From NCBI GenBank assembly GCA_021166685.1, contig JAJPEU010000010.1, positions 248,001 through 312,000 on the forward strand: a stretch of DNA of 64,000 bases. Reading direction: 5' to 3'. This document shows positions 16,931 through 27,299 of this stretch, in pieces; within the stretch, counting starts at the first letter, position 1; every line of letters starts with the position of its first letter. Under the pieces are notes generated by a model. That model saw nothing but the letters and a program-made list of their open reading frames with translations. It was not told the DNA's origin and did not search any database. The DNA comes from Sulfurovum sp. GTDB lineage: Bacteria > Campylobacterota > Campylobacteria > Campylobacterales > Sulfurovaceae. Position numbers and translations under genes: made by a program.

Positions 16931-18985
16931 CTATTTTTGTTTTACGGCCGGTTCTTCGTACTCTCCTTTTACCAGTCCTGCTTCGTAAAGGAAAGGCGAA
17001 GGCTTATACTCTACTTTTTTTTGCTTGTCGTATTTAGCCAAAGAGAGATAAAGTCTGTCTTTGGCTCGTGTTACAGCAACATAAAAAAGTCTTCTCTCTT
17101 CCTCAAGACTCCCGCCTCTGCCCATCAGTTTCCGATTTGGAAACCTTCCGTCAACTAAATCTACCACATAAACTTCAGGAAATTCTAATCCTTTACTGGC
17201 GTGTACCGTAAGCAAATTGACACCCTCTCCTTCACTCAATTCGTTTCCGCCAAGCACCATGGCATTTACAAAGCGGCTCAAATCCTTATATTGGCGCGAC
17301 AAATCAAGAAGAAGATTTGCCTTGCGCATGATACGCTCTTTGGCCTGTTTCTTTTTTTCCTTATCGATTTCGCCCGATTTTAGCCGCCCTCTTTGTGTGG
17401 AGAGTATCTCCACACTATGTTCATAGAGTGCAGACGCGATAACGGTGCGTAAAATTTCAGCAGGATTTTTAAGTGAAACCACCTTGGATATCAGAGTATA
17501 AAAATCTTTAAAAAATCTTACACTTTCCTGTGTCAATTTGGGGTGTTTCAGCAAAGGATGCGCATAAATAACCTTATCCAGTTCCATATGGTTAAATCGT
17601 GCTGCAGATCCTATCTCATGATCATCATCAAAAAGCCCCAGTTGTATATTTTTAACAGGATTGAGCTTTGGAATATTGTGATTTTTAGGCGAAAGTACAC
17701 CTTGCATTAAATATCCATTGCCAAAATGCAAAAAGCATTGAAAAAATTCTTTTGAAAGCGCTGAGCCTATACTGTTTGCATATTCAAATATATGGATAAA
17801 AGCCATCATATCTTTAGGATTAACCAGCAAGGAGAGGACGTCCAGCAGAAATTTGATCTCCTTGGTGTCAAAAAAACTTGTACCTCCTTTGCGCCTACAG
17901 GGGATTCCTACTTCGCGTAAACTGGCTTCAATTCCGTCCGCACTGGAATTATTTCTAAAAATTACGGCGATATCATGATTTGGGATATGTGTGGTCTTGA
18001 TGGAATGTGCGATAGACTGATACTGTTCAAACAGGTCATTAAACACCAAAAGTTTGGGAGGATGACTTTTTCCTGCGCGGCCTACTTCAAGTTTTTTAGG
18101 ATAGATGCGTTCATTTCGCTCTATGACGCGATTTGCAAGAGAGAGTATTGGTGCAGTGGAACGGTAGTTGGTTTTGAGTGTAAAAATTTTAGCATTTTTA
18201 TAGCGGTTAGAAAAGGTCGCAATGTTTTCTATGTTGGCGCCGTTAAATGCATAAATACTCTGATCATAATCTCCAACACAGAACAATGAGCGCGGCTTGA
18301 GCGCGTCTATCAATGCACTTTGCAGGGTATTGGTATCTTGGTATTCATCCACCAGTACTTCCTGAAATGGCATGGACGATATTTGCAGGTGATTTTTCAT
18401 ACGCAAAAGAAGATCATTAAAAGAAGCAAATCCATACTCCAGCTTTTCTTTTTCAAATTCTTCCGTGATATCCATGTAGATATCCATTAAAGTTTCATGC
18501 TCCGGATATTTCTCTAAAAACCAAATATCAAATCCTTCCAGGGAGGCATTTTGGTACAAGCTGTACATTTCATAGAGATAGGTAGCCGAAAATGGTTCGA
18601 CAGGAAGATTCATACGTGAAAAATGACGCTTTTCATAAAGGCTTCTAAAGAGGGTTTTGAGTTCCGAAGGTTGCTTGAGAGCCAAATTGGGATAGATTTC
18701 TTTAAGCCATCTATAGCATACGGCATGAAAAGTGCCTGACTGTATTTTGGAAACTACCTGTTTGGGGAAAAATCGTTCAAGACGGGCAATCATCTCTCCC
18801 GCAGCTTTGTTGGTAAAGGTAAGCAATAGTATTTTTGAAGGCTCTACGCCTGTATGCAAAAGATGGGCAATACGTCCTACAATCGTAGATGTTTTGCCTG
18901 TCCCGGCACTTGCAATAATAAGATTGTGTCCAAGGGGTGCCGTAGCAGCACTAAGCTGTTCAGCGTTGAGCGTGCTAAGAGGCAT
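16931..18985 (-). CDS. UvrD/Rep/PcrA-type DNA helicase
   Basis: A 684-aa superfamily 1A 3'-5' DNA helicase for repair and replication-fork processing. Motifs in order: ASAGTGKTSTIVGRIAHLL (Walker A), LLTFTNKAAGEM (Ia), VDEYQDTNTLQ (II), GDYDQSIYAFNGA (III), LKTNYRSTAPIL (IV), LLTVHASKGLEFPEVYVVDLVDG (V) and RRLFYVAVTRAKDRLYLS (VI). It is shorter than E. coli UvrD (720 aa) at the C-terminus. UvrD, PcrA and Rep cannot be told apart reliably by eye. The downstream end converges on the L,D-transpeptidase gene; a 112-aa gene lies 3 bases upstream. Confidence 0.9.
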   Translation of the reverse strand: MPLSTLNAEQLSAATAPLGHNLIIASAGTGKTSTIVGRIAHLLHTGVEPSKILLLTFTNKAAGEMIARLERFFPKQVVSKIQSGTFHAVCYRWLKEIYPNLALKQPSELKTLFRSLYEKRHFSRMNLPVEPFSATYLYEMYSLYQNASLEGFDIWFLEKYPEHETLMDIYMDITEEFEKEKLEYGFASFNDLLLRMKNHLQISSMPFQEVLVDEYQDTNTLQSALIDALKPRSLFCVGDYDQSIYAFNGANIENIATFSNRYKNAKIFTLKTNYRSTAPILSLANRVIERNERIYPKKLEVGRAGKSHPPKLLVFNDLFEQYQSIAHSIKTTHIPNHDIAVIFRNNSSADGIEASLREVGIPCRRKGGTSFFDTKEIKFLLDVLSLLVNPKDMMAFIHIFEYANSIGSALSKEFFQCFLHFGNGYLMQGVLSPKNHNIPKLNPVKNIQLGLFDDDHEIGSAARFNHMELDKVIYAHPLLKHPKLTQESVRFFKDFYTLISKVVSLKNPAEILRTVIASALYEHSVEILSTQRGRLKSGEIDKEKKKQAKERIMRKANLLLDLSRQYKDLSRFVNAMVLGGNELSEGEGVNLLTVHASKGLEFPEVYVVDLVDGRFPNRKLMGRGGSLEEERRLFYVAVTRAKDRLYLSLAKYDKQKKVEYKPSPFLYEAGLVKGEYEEPAVKQK

Positions 18986-18988
18986 GGA

Positions 18989-19327
18989 TTAGAGTTGACC
19001 AAGGATGTAATATGTTGGTTTATTTTCTACTTTTTTAAGAGCAATTTTATATTTTTTAGACCAATGGTCAACCAGCTCAGCAAAAGCAGAAAGATTATCT
19101 GCATTGCTGTCCTCATCGCATTTTATTTTTAAGTAGTTTTCAGAGTTTGACATTGCTATATAGCCTTTTTCTACGGCAAGAGCATCTTGAAGGGAGAGCA
19201 AATGTTTTGAGAAATGCTCAAAATTTTTTGTATTTGAAATTATTTTACTGATTTGCTCAAGTGTATGATTGTTTTGGGGGTATCCCAACTGTGCCAAAAT
19301 GGCTTCGGGTGTTAAGTCAATATGCAT
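18989..19327 (-). CDS. Conserved-looking hypothetical protein upstream of helicase
   Basis: A 112-aa soluble, mostly helical protein with no recognised domain. AGAGGAAAG sits about 4 bases before the ATG, and only 3 bases separate its stop from the helicase start, so the pair is almost certainly one transcript. A helper role for the helicase is possible from position only. Confidence 0.65.
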   Translation of the reverse strand: MHIDLTPEAILAQLGYPQNNHTLEQISKIISNTKNFEHFSKHLLSLQDALAVEKGYIAMSNSENYLKIKCDEDSNADNLSAFAELVDHWSKKYKIALKKVENKPTYYILGQL

Positions 19328-19391
19328 TTACTTTCCTCTCTTATTTAATCTAAAAAGAGATTGTATCAAAACTTTGATTAGAAGCGAGTGA

Positions 19392-19940
19392 CTAGAAAAG
19401 CGTGCTTTTTGGGCGCTCGAGCCTATCAATAAGATCCCTATAGTGCTCAACGTTTTGTAATGCTTTTTCGTAACGCCAGCGCAAGATAAACTCTATAATT
19501 TCATTTTTCAAGACAGGATCTAATGTTTCTGCTTTTCCGAAATAACCCAAAGAGATGTTTTTTGCTTTTTTCTTCCCGTTTTTGTCCGGCTCGTAGGTAA
19601 TGGCTATAATCTGTATGTACTTCCCTTCTCGCACCTCGCCAAAATCCTCCTCTTTCAAGCCGACACCGCTTAAATTCATAGCTTTATATATAAATATTTT
19701 TTCAAAATCAGGCGATTTTTCGAAGATTTTCAGTTTTTCATATAAAAATTTGAGACGCTTTGAATTCTCTTTGCGCACGTTCTCAAATTCAGTGTTTGTT
19801 TTTGGAGCAGTTTGTATCGCAGGCTTATCTTCAATGATAGTTTCCGGTTTGACTGTAGCAACAGAGCTTTTCTCTTTTTCTACCAATTTATCTTCCAGAC
19901 GGTTGGCGAGTGCTTTAAGCTTATCTAAACTGCTAGACAT
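19392..19940 (-). CDS. Hypothetical charged protein with helical N-terminus
   Basis: A 182-aa protein: N-terminal coiled-coil-like 40 residues (LDKLKALANRLEDKLVEKE), a Pro/Thr/Lys linker, then a compact C-terminal region (about 60-180) with MNLSGVGLKEEDFGEVREGKYIQIIAITYEP and a helical end. No family recognised. GAGGGAATT precedes the ATG at good spacing. It precedes the helicase pair on the same strand with a 64-base gap. Confidence 0.65.
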   Translation of the reverse strand: MSSSLDKLKALANRLEDKLVEKEKSSVATVKPETIIEDKPAIQTAPKTNTEFENVRKENSKRLKFLYEKLKIFEKSPDFEKIFIYKAMNLSGVGLKEEDFGEVREGKYIQIIAITYEPDKNGKKKAKNISLGYFGKAETLDPVLKNEIIEFILRWRYEKALQNVEHYRDLIDRLERPKSTLF

Positions 19941-20167
19941 AATTCCCTCTTTGCATGAAGTTTCGTTTGATATCTTTTCTATATTAGAAAATATTTTACA
20001 AGATATTTTCTAATATATTGTTTAATCATAGTTCATAATATTAATTTTTATTTTTTAAGTGTGAAAAAAATTTCTGCTTTGAAAAGGAGGCGTTGTTTTG
20101 CTTTCTGCTGTGATTAACCATACTTTAGATAAAATCTCAGTAAATTTTGATTAAGGAAGCATATAGA

Positions 20168-21436
20168 ATGGATTATTTACAGATCAACGGCGGGAGAAAA
20201 TTGAGCGGCAGTGTGACAATTAGCGGCGCAAAAAATGCCGCTTTGCCCATTATTGCAGCAACCATACTCAGCGATAAAGATGTAACCCTTACCAATCTGC
20301 CTAATGTTGTAGATATCCGTACTCTGCTCAAGCTTTTGACGATGCTTGGCGGCAAAGTTGAACACGAAGGGACAACAGCCAAGATCAACAACGGATCCAT
20401 AACATCAACCAAGGCAGTTTATGAAATTGTTTCTCAAATGAGAGCGTCTATCCTGGTGCTTGGTCCGCTGCTGGCACGGTTTGGAGAGTGTGAGGTAAGT
20501 TTGCCCGGAGGATGCGCCATTGGACAGCGTCCCATAGATTTGCATCTCAAGGCACTTGAGGCAATGGGGGCAAAGATAGAGATTAAGGGCGGCTATGTGC
20601 GCGCAGAAGCGCACGATGGGTTGCATGGCGCCAAGATCATCTTTGATAAGATCACCGTCGGAGGTACGGAAAACATAGTAATGGCAGCATCTCTTGCCAA
20701 AGGGGTTACAAGCATCATCAATGCCGCCAAGGAACCCGAAGTGGTACAATTGTGTGAAATGATTGCCGATGCGGGGGTTCGGATAGAAGGTATTGGCACC
20801 AACGAACTCACTATCTACGGTACAGACAGAAAGCCGCTCGCCTTCCAACCTGTGCAGATTATTCCTGACCGTATCGAAGCAGGCACTTATCTGTGTGCAG
20901 GAGCAATTACGGGCTCCGTGATTACTTTAAATAAAGTTGATGAACGGCATATCAAGGCTTCAATAGATAAACTTGAAGCGATGGGTTGCAGATTTGACTT
21001 AAGTGAAGAGAGCATTACTATCTATCCCCCCAAAGAGATTAAGCCGGTCAATATTACTACAATTGAATATCCCGGTTTTCCGACAGATATGCAAGCACAA
21101 TTTATGGCGCTTGCGGTGATGGCAAACGGGGAGAGCATCATCGAGGAGCGTCTTTTTGAGAACCGTTTCATGCATGTAAGCGAACTAAACCGCCTGGGCG
21201 CAGACATTTGGCTGAAAGGCAATATCGCCGCCGTCAAAGGGGTGGACAGGCTTTACGGCGCCGATGTTATGGCAACCGACCTGAGGGCCAGTTCGGCGCT
21301 TGTTTTGGCTGCATTAGTGGCGGAAGGTACGACAAACGTTCGCCGTATTTATCATCTGGACAGAGGATATGATAATTTGGAGGGAAAACTCTCTGCACTG
21401 GGTGCGGATATTGTGCGAAAAAAAGAAGTTAAATAA
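20168..21436 (+). CDS. murA: UDP-N-acetylglucosamine 1-carboxyvinyltransferase
   Basis: This enzyme transfers enolpyruvate from PEP to UDP-GlcNAc, the first committed step of peptidoglycan synthesis, in the cytoplasm. The 422-aa EPSP-synthase-fold protein has [15 protein letters not shown], the active-site loop [15 protein letters not shown] with the PEP-binding, fosfomycin-sensitive cysteine retained, [14 protein letters not shown] and [17 protein letters not shown]. The ATG at 20168 has AAGGAAG upstream; the ORF-track TTG start at 20147 would overlap that site. Monocistronic as far as visible. Confidence 0.95.
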   Translation: MDYLQINGGRKLSGSVTISGAKNAALPIIAATILSDKDVTLTNLPNVVDIRTLLKLLTMLGGKVEHEGTTAKINNGSITSTKAVYEIVSQMRASILVLGPLLARFGECEVSLPGGCAIGQRPIDLHLKALEAMGAKIEIKGGYVRAEAHDGLHGAKIIFDKITVGGTENIVMAASLAKGVTSIINAAKEPEVVQLCEMIADAGVRIEGIGTNELTIYGTDRKPLAFQPVQIIPDRIEAGTYLCAGAITGSVITLNKVDERHIKASIDKLEAMGCRFDLSEESITIYPPKEIKPVNITTIEYPGFPTDMQAQFMALAVMANGESIIEERLFENRFMHVSELNRLGADIWLKGNIAAVKGVDRLYGADVMATDLRASSALVLAALVAEGTTNVRRIYHLDRGYDNLEGKLSALGADIVRKKEVK

Positions 21437-21477
21437 ATTTCAATCCTATTCTCTTTTGCAAAGCAAAAATACAAGTC

Positions 21478-21861
21478 TTATTTTGCTTTGTATTCGTATG
21501 CTTTTTCTCTTTTTTGTCTCCATATCTTTTTAAGCAATACTTTATCGATTTTCAATGGATCTGATATATTGCCGTCGGGACTTTCTGTTTTTGCGGGTTT
21601 ATTTCCAACTTTGATACCGGAGGGTATCAAATCCAATGTGCCGTTTTTTTCTTGTATTGTGCCGTATTCATAATTGTTTGATTCTTTGTTGTATTTAATA
21701 ATATTACCTTCTTGATCTTCTACCCAATTAAACCATTCGTCGCCTTTAAGTTTTCCCTGAAAAGTTGAACCGTCATTTTGCTTGAATTCCATAGGGCCTT
21801 GAAAAGCAGGTACGCAAAATGCAAATGTCAACATGCCTATAAATAAAATTAATTTTTTCAT
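21478..21861 (-). CDS. Secreted protein resembling an isolated M6-protease prodomain
   Basis: A 127-aa exported protein (signal peptide residues 1-19, FCVPAFQ). The segment FKQNDGSTFQGKLKGDEWFNWVEDQEGNIIKY closely resembles the prodomain found at the N-terminus of many M6-family metalloproteases (…QPDGTTF..R..GDEW..W.ED.DGY.I…). After it come a Pro/Lys linker and a charged helical tail. The gene lies 12 bases downstream of an M6 protease that lacks this prodomain. It may act in trans as inhibitor or folding helper; this is inference. Confidence 0.7.
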   Translation of the reverse strand: MKKLILFIGMLTFAFCVPAFQGPMEFKQNDGSTFQGKLKGDEWFNWVEDQEGNIIKYNKESNNYEYGTIQEKNGTLDLIPSGIKVGNKPAKTESPDGNISDPLKIDKVLLKKIWRQKREKAYEYKAK

Positions 21862-21873
21862 GTTTGATTCCTT

Positions 21874-23457
21874 TTAATTGGTTTTTGTTGTCAAATCTAC
21901 ACTCATGATATCTCCGGGAGCAGAAATATTGGTGATACTCACGCCGCTGCCTGTGCCGTCATATCGGTTTGAATCTGGTTCGGTAGAGGGAGTAAAACTC
22001 GCATTGTTTGCTTGAAAAAAGAGATTCATGTAGTCTCCTCTGTGTATATCGGAATCCAATCCTGGATTGTTCGCCTCTTCTACATCAACCAGTTTATGAG
22101 ATTCATTTTCATTGCAGCTGTTTGTGGAGCTGCAGTCATTTAAAAGATTGTCATCGATATGCAAGATAGACAATCCCCCCTCAAAATCACCCGGCTCTTC
22201 AAGAATATACAATCCCCTGTCGTATCCGCTGTTTGCCCTGTTTTCTACTAAAAAATATTCGCCGCTGCGGCCGGTTGGAATTTTGTAAAGCATATAGTCT
22301 GCAGAAGAAGCGGCTTTTATCTGAAGCTCTTGGGCGTCGGCAACAACGGTCGGCACAACAAAGCCGCTGTATGCTTTGCTCCATCCTGTCATATGCACCG
22401 GCGTAGCGCCGGGATACAGATCGTTTTCTTTATACCCCCAGCTTCCCGCCCCCATCAAACCGAAATTTCCGATTCCCTCCGAGCTTTCATCGGTATCGTA
22501 AAGGTCCAGCAAGCCAAATACCGCATGCCCCAGTTCATGCGCGATAACACCTATGGTGGCATCATTGCCCGTAAGGGCATTAAAATGTTTTTCTCCAAAC
22601 GCGGCATACACTCCTTCGTAATCGCAACTCATGAGTTTAACACCGTCAAGTGTAGGAGGCTCGACATTGATTGATGTGTCCATGCACCATTGGTGCGCCC
22701 AAACTCCCGGATGTGCTGACGTTGCAAGTTCACCGCCGGCTGCCAAAAATATAATTTGAAGCTCCTCAGAGCTGATTTTCCCGTTATCGTCGGTATCATA
22801 CCGTGCAAAATCGATATTTTCGTTTGCGAGTATGGCCGCATTTTTTAATCTGTCTATCTTTGTTTGCAATTCATCGGGATGGTTTTCGTCTAAATACACC
22901 GTAATGATGCCGTCATTGTCTCCGTCTGTTTCTATGGCAGGCTGAAACTGAAATTTGCCATAAGAAATTTCTTTATAGTAATGATTGAGCTGTCCTTCAT
23001 TTGCACCGAATATTTTTTGGCTCCACTCAGAAGCAGAGCTTTTAAATTCATAATCATTAAACTCAATACGGATGATCACAAGCGGTATGGTTCTTGTGGC
23101 TGCATGTTCATCTGTGACGTTCACATCCATCGTGTCGCTGTCTGTTGCGCCCTCATTATCAGTGACGGTAAGAGTTAACGTGTGGATTCCGGTCGTGGTC
23201 GGCGTATAGTCAAACGAAGCCGTATCGGCTAAAACGGTACTGCCCTTTTTCCATTGATAGCTTACGATAGTTCCGTCTGTATCGTTCCCGCTGCCGAGAA
23301 TATTTACTGACTGGTTAACCTGCGCGGTTTTATCTATTCCCGCATCAGCCGTAGGGGTTTCATTTGATGTTTCAGTTTCTCCGCCGCCGCCACCCCCGCA
23401 GCCTGCCAAAGCAATGATCCCCACCAAAAAAACACCGACCAGATGAGAGTATCTCAT
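21874..23457 (-). CDS. M6-family zinc metalloprotease lipoprotein with PKD domain
   Basis: A 527-aa secreted protease. The lipoprotein signal ends at Cys20 (IIALAGC), followed by a poly-Gly linker, a PKD domain at about 32-116, and an M6 catalytic domain from about 122. The zinc site is IAHELGHAVFGLLDLYD (HELGH at 307-311). An EF-hand-like calcium loop lies at about 220-232 (YDTDDNGKISSEEL). Typical M6 enzymes begin with a GDEWxxW prodomain, which is missing here but present in the next gene. Likely an outer-surface protease. Confidence 0.85.
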   Translation of the reverse strand: MRYSHLVGVFLVGIIALAGCGGGGGGETETSNETPTADAGIDKTAQVNQSVNILGSGNDTDGTIVSYQWKKGSTVLADTASFDYTPTTTGIHTLTLTVTDNEGATDSDTMDVNVTDEHAATRTIPLVIIRIEFNDYEFKSSASEWSQKIFGANEGQLNHYYKEISYGKFQFQPAIETDGDNDGIITVYLDENHPDELQTKIDRLKNAAILANENIDFARYDTDDNGKISSEELQIIFLAAGGELATSAHPGVWAHQWCMDTSINVEPPTLDGVKLMSCDYEGVYAAFGEKHFNALTGNDATIGVIAHELGHAVFGLLDLYDTDESSEGIGNFGLMGAGSWGYKENDLYPGATPVHMTGWSKAYSGFVVPTVVADAQELQIKAASSADYMLYKIPTGRSGEYFLVENRANSGYDRGLYILEEPGDFEGGLSILHIDDNLLNDCSSTNSCNENESHKLVDVEEANNPGLDSDIHRGDYMNLFFQANNASFTPSTEPDSNRYDGTGSGVSITNISAPGDIMSVDLTTKTN

Positions 23458-23532
23458 GTGTCATCTCCTCTAAATTATTTTTTTCAGTATAACATGCAAC
23501 CATGAAAACAGAATGAAAATCAAACCGTTTGT

Positions 23533-24603
23533 TTAGATTTGGTTGGTGCCCCTGAGCACATCCAGCACATTGGTGGCATAGGAACCTTTGGGCAGAACGA
23601 AACTCAGCTCATAATGGGCTTTTTCTTCGACATAATTTTTCTTTATTTCGGTGACTTGGACCCAGGCATAGCGTCTGGCGCCGAAAATTTTGATCTCTTC
23701 ATCAAACTGCTCTTCAAAAAATCTCGCAACACCTGTGGCTCTTTTGGTTTTGCTTCCGGGCAAAAGGCCTGTAGGAGCAGTGTCTTTGGTTTCAAAACGT
23801 TCTGCTTCTTTCTCCAGCTCTTCTGCTTCAAAAAGTCTTCCGTGAGGATAGTGCATCATCAGATCCCCCTCAAGAAGCTTAAAGAAATTGGGTTGCGCCT
23901 TGACCCCTTTGAGTGCGCCGGAAGGAAGTTTCAAAACGTGTTCGGCTTCCTCTTCGCTGAACTTCTCAAGCAACAAATTAAGCTCCATGCGTTTGGCAAG
24001 CCATAAGTTAAAAAGATAGCTCTGGTAAGATCCCATCAAAAATTCACGTGTTTTTTTATCGCGGATCTTAAGTTCGCCGGACAAGAGTTTTTTGCCATCC
24101 ATCCAATTGGTTCCGTCGGTACCGAAACGCTGGTTTCCAAAGTAGTTGGGTACGCCGTTGGCTTTGATCCATTTGAGTACGGAGTCAAGTTTATCTTTTT
24201 GTATGCCCAATACTTTTTTAAGACGGATATCAAAGCGATTGCCTTTGAGGTGCCCTACACGTATTTTGTTGTTGTGTCTGACGCTTTCAAGTATTTTGAT
24301 CTTTTCATGGGTAAATGCAGCCAGCTTCTCTTCAAATTTTGCAGGCAAGGAGACCCATTGTATCGTCATAGCATGCTTGTCTTTGAGTCCGGCATAGCCC
24401 ATATCCCGTCTTTTGATACCGACATATTGGGAGAGTATATCAAGCATCTCCCACGTGGTCAGTTCTTTTTTGCGGACCTTTAACACAAGGTGCTCGCCCT
24501 CCCCCGTAAACTCATAAAGAGGTATCTCCTCTACGGTAAAATCGCGCGGAGAAGAATTGAAAACAAATTCGTTTCGAACAGGCAAAGGATAAATGGGTTT
24601 CAT
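23533..24603 (-). CDS. truD: tRNA pseudouridine-13 synthase
   Basis: TruD makes pseudouridine at position 13 of tRNA-Glu and a few others. The family's NSSPRDFTVEEIPLYEFTGEGEHLVL N-terminus, the catalytic GLKDKHAMTIQW (Asp in the D-K motif), RVGHLKGNRFDI, the NYFGNQRFG motif and a TRUD insertion domain are all present. The start MKPIYPL at 24603 is preferred over MLIM at 24612, since AGGAA sits only 2 bases before the latter. About 356 aa, as expected for the family. It follows thiL on the same strand. Confidence 0.92.
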   Translation of the reverse strand: MKPIYPLPVRNEFVFNSSPRDFTVEEIPLYEFTGEGEHLVLKVRKKELTTWEMLDILSQYVGIKRRDMGYAGLKDKHAMTIQWVSLPAKFEEKLAAFTHEKIKILESVRHNNKIRVGHLKGNRFDIRLKKVLGIQKDKLDSVLKWIKANGVPNYFGNQRFGTDGTNWMDGKKLLSGELKIRDKKTREFLMGSYQSYLFNLWLAKRMELNLLLEKFSEEEAEHVLKLPSGALKGVKAQPNFFKLLEGDLMMHYPHGRLFEAEELEKEAERFETKDTAPTGLLPGSKTKRATGVARFFEEQFDEEIKIFGARRYAWVQVTEIKKNYVEEKAHYELSFVLPKGSYATNVLDVLRGTNQI

Positions 24604-24624
24604 AATTAACATATTCCTAAAATT

Positions 24625-25458
24625 TTAATTTTTAAAATGGTGACTTTCGCAGGAAAATCGTTCATCATTGTAAACCGCTTTTGCAAATACAGTCAGAGCA
24701 GTATCTGTCTCTTTGGCTATTGCCAAAACGGTCTCAAGATTTTCCGGAGAAAATCCCACAAGCATCTCATATTCTTCACCGCTGAGTCCTATTTTCGGAT
24801 TAATGTCCGCAAGCAATTCAAATCCGTATCCGTTCGTATCCAACAGTTTATTGGTGTCGCAAAAAAGACCATCGGAGATATCCATGCCCGCATGCAGATA
24901 CGGGCGTGATTTTTTGATAAATTCGGCTCGTAATATGGGTTCATAGAATTTGGAATCACTTGAGATTTTCTCTCCCCTCATGAGCCTTTCAAGATCCCGC
25001 TTGCTCTGCCCCAATACCCCCGTAAAAGCCAACAAATCACCCCCTTGCAGCCCTTTGCGCAAAAGCGGATAAGTGCTTTGCGAAACTATAGTAATGCACA
25101 GATGCAGTTTGTCCGCCCCTATCGTATCCCCCCCGATAATTTCACATCCATACACTTTTGCCGTATCCTCAAGACTTTTCATCAACTCGTCTATCTCTTG
25201 ATTCTCAATATTTTTTGGCAAGGAAACTGATACGAGGGCGTATTTTGGCCGGGCATTCATTGCTATAGCATCAGAGAGGTTGACCAGCATTGCTTTTTTG
25301 CCAATTTGCGCCATATCCATCCAGGAGCGCTTGAAATGCACATCCTCAAAAAAGGTATCCATACTGTAAAGCATGTTCCCTATTACAGCTGCATCATCAC
25401 CTATATACTTTGAAGTAAGTTTATTGATAAGGTATTGTTCTTTGTCTATTTTTTTCAT
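24625..25458 (-). CDS. thiL: Thiamine-monophosphate kinase
   Basis: This kinase phosphorylates thiamine monophosphate to thiamine diphosphate with ATP. PurM-like fold, 277 aa, somewhat shorter than E. coli ThiL (325). Visible motifs: IGDDAAVIGNMLYSMDTFFEDVHFKRSWMDMAQIGKKAMLVNLSDAIAMNA-type N-terminal region, IIGGDTIGADKL (metal-binding GGDT), and AGMDISDGLFCDTNKLL. The truD gene starts 21 bases downstream, so they likely form one transcript. Confidence 0.9.
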   Translation of the reverse strand: MKKIDKEQYLINKLTSKYIGDDAAVIGNMLYSMDTFFEDVHFKRSWMDMAQIGKKAMLVNLSDAIAMNARPKYALVSVSLPKNIENQEIDELMKSLEDTAKVYGCEIIGGDTIGADKLHLCITIVSQSTYPLLRKGLQGGDLLAFTGVLGQSKRDLERLMRGEKISSDSKFYEPILRAEFIKKSRPYLHAGMDISDGLFCDTNKLLDTNGYGFELLADINPKIGLSGEEYEMLVGFSPENLETVLAIAKETDTALTVFAKAVYNDERFSCESHHFKN

Positions 25459-25534
25459 TGCAAAATTGTAACATACTGCACCCTATTTATACATTTTTAT
25501 AAAACTATTAAAGAAATTAATATTTACCAATAGA

Positions 25535-25540
25535 TATAAT
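25535..25540 (+). promoter_or_regulatory. -10 box of the sdhABE operon
   Basis: A TATAAT hexamer 34 bases before the sdhA ATG, in AT-rich DNA, with AAAAGGACA between it and the start codon. A plausible main promoter for the three-gene operon; no clear -35 box. Confidence 0.45.
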
Positions 25541-25574
25541 AGAACCAAATTTACTCTAAAAGGACATAGTAGCC

Positions 25575-27287
25575 ATGGATGTTAAGATCTATCAATATGA
25601 TGCAGTCATTGTCGGTGCAGGACTTGCAGGGCTTGCTGCAGCACGGGAGTTGACTGCAGCAGGCAAGAAAACAGCTGTTATCACTAAACTTCACCCTCTA
25701 AGAAGTCATTCCGGTGCAGCCCAAGGGGGGATTAATGCCGCACTTGGCGAAGGCGATTCTACAGAGCTTCATGAATTTGATACGGTCAAAGGAAGTGATT
25801 ATCTTGCAGACCAGGATTGTGTTGAGTTGATGTGCACCAAAGCACCAGAAACGATTAGATGGGCTGAACAGATGGGAGCTGTTTTTTCAAGAGACGATAA
25901 AGGTGATATCGCCATCCGTCCTTTTGGCGGACAATCAAAGCCTAGAGCCTGCTATGCAAAAGACAGAACAGGACTTACGCTTTTGCAAACCATGTATGAG
26001 CAATGTGTGCGTGAGAATGTTCAAATATTTGATGAATGGTATGCTGCAGATATTATCTACAAAGACGGTAAAGTCTCAGGTGTCGTCGCATTTGATATTA
26101 GAAATGCCAAACCGGCCATTTTCAATGCCAAAGCTACTATGTTTGCGACAGGCGGACACGCAAGGGCTTACAAGATCAACTCCAATGCCCATGCAAATAC
26201 CGGCGATTCGCTCTCTATCGTTGCGCGTCATGGTCTTCCTTTGGAAGACATGGAGTTTGTCCAGTTTCATCCAAGCGGCCTGGGAGGTTCAGGTATTCTT
26301 ATTTCGGAGGCAGCGCGCGGCGAAGGGGGAAGACTTTTTAACTCAGAGGGTGAAAGATTTATGGAAAAATATGCACCCAATGCCATGGAGCTTGCATCCA
26401 GAGATGTGGTAAGCCGTGCGATTATGCAAGAGATTCGCGAAGGAAGAGGCGTGGGCCCGAATAAAGACGCCGTAAGTATTGATCTTACGCATCTTGATCC
26501 TCAAATCATTCTTACAAGACTTCCGGAACTTAGAGAGTTGGCTATCACTTTCTTGGGGCAGGATATGCTCAAGGAACCTATTCACATTGCGGCAACCGCG
26601 CACTACTCCATGGGAGGGATTCCTGTAGATATCAACTGTCATGTGCGCAAAAACCCTAAAGAGCTTGTCGAAGGTTTTTATGCTGCGGGTGAGTGTTCTT
26701 GTGTTTCAGTACACGGCGCAAACAGACTGGGGGCCAACTCAGTTCTTGAGGCACTTCTTTTTGGAAGACATGCGGGTCAAAACATGCTTAAAGACTTAAG
26801 CACACTTGCACTCAGACCGGCAACAAGCGAAGATGCAGCCGTCATGCTGGCAGAGTATCAGTGGGTCAAAACAAACAACGGAAATGAAAAAGCAGCCAAG
26901 CTTCGAGAAGAGCTTCAGGAGAGCATGACAAAAGATGCAGGCGTCTTTAGAACAGCCGAGTCGCTCACTCGACAAAAAGAGAAGATCAAAGAGCTTCTCG
27001 CACGATACAAACATATCCGCGTGGATGATAAATCTTCTGTTTTCAATACCGAGATTCAAGAAGCGATCGAACTTGGACATATGCTGGAATACAGCCTTTT
27101 CATTGTTGAGGGTGCCTTGGCCCGCGAAGAGAGCCGCGGGGGACACTTTCGTGAAGATTTCCCGACAAGAGATGATGAGAAGTTTTTGAAGCATACCTAT
27201 GCTTATATGGATAAAGATTTCAATATTACACAAGAATATGCAGATGTAGTTTTAGGTAAGTTTGAAGTTAAAGAAAGAACATATTAA
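25575..27287 (+). CDS. sdhA: Succinate dehydrogenase/fumarate reductase flavoprotein subunit
   Basis: The 570-aa FAD subunit interconverts succinate and fumarate. It has [13 protein letters not shown] (Rossmann FAD site), [16 protein letters not shown] with the His that normally carries covalent FAD, the substrate-site segments [32 protein letters not shown], and [17 protein letters not shown]. There is no twin-arginine signal, unlike periplasmic MfrA, so the enzyme should face the cytoplasm. With sdhB and an HdrB-like third subunit it forms an SdhABE-type complex. Whether it runs as succinate dehydrogenase or as fumarate reductase cannot be told here. Confidence 0.93.
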   Translation: MDVKIYQYDAVIVGAGLAGLAAARELTAAGKKTAVITKLHPLRSHSGAAQGGINAALGEGDSTELHEFDTVKGSDYLADQDCVELMCTKAPETIRWAEQMGAVFSRDDKGDIAIRPFGGQSKPRACYAKDRTGLTLLQTMYEQCVRENVQIFDEWYAADIIYKDGKVSGVVAFDIRNAKPAIFNAKATMFATGGHARAYKINSNAHANTGDSLSIVARHGLPLEDMEFVQFHPSGLGGSGILISEAARGEGGRLFNSEGERFMEKYAPNAMELASRDVVSRAIMQEIREGRGVGPNKDAVSIDLTHLDPQIILTRLPELRELAITFLGQDMLKEPIHIAATAHYSMGGIPVDINCHVRKNPKELVEGFYAAGECSCVSVHGANRLGANSVLEALLFGRHAGQNMLKDLSTLALRPATSEDAAVMLAEYQWVKTNNGNEKAAKLREELQESMTKDAGVFRTAESLTRQKEKIKELLARYKHIRVDDKSSVFNTEIQEAIELGHMLEYSLFIVEGALAREESRGGHFREDFPTRDDEKFLKHTYAYMDKDFNITQEYADVVLGKFEVKERTY

Positions 27288-27299
27288 GGAGATAGCAAT

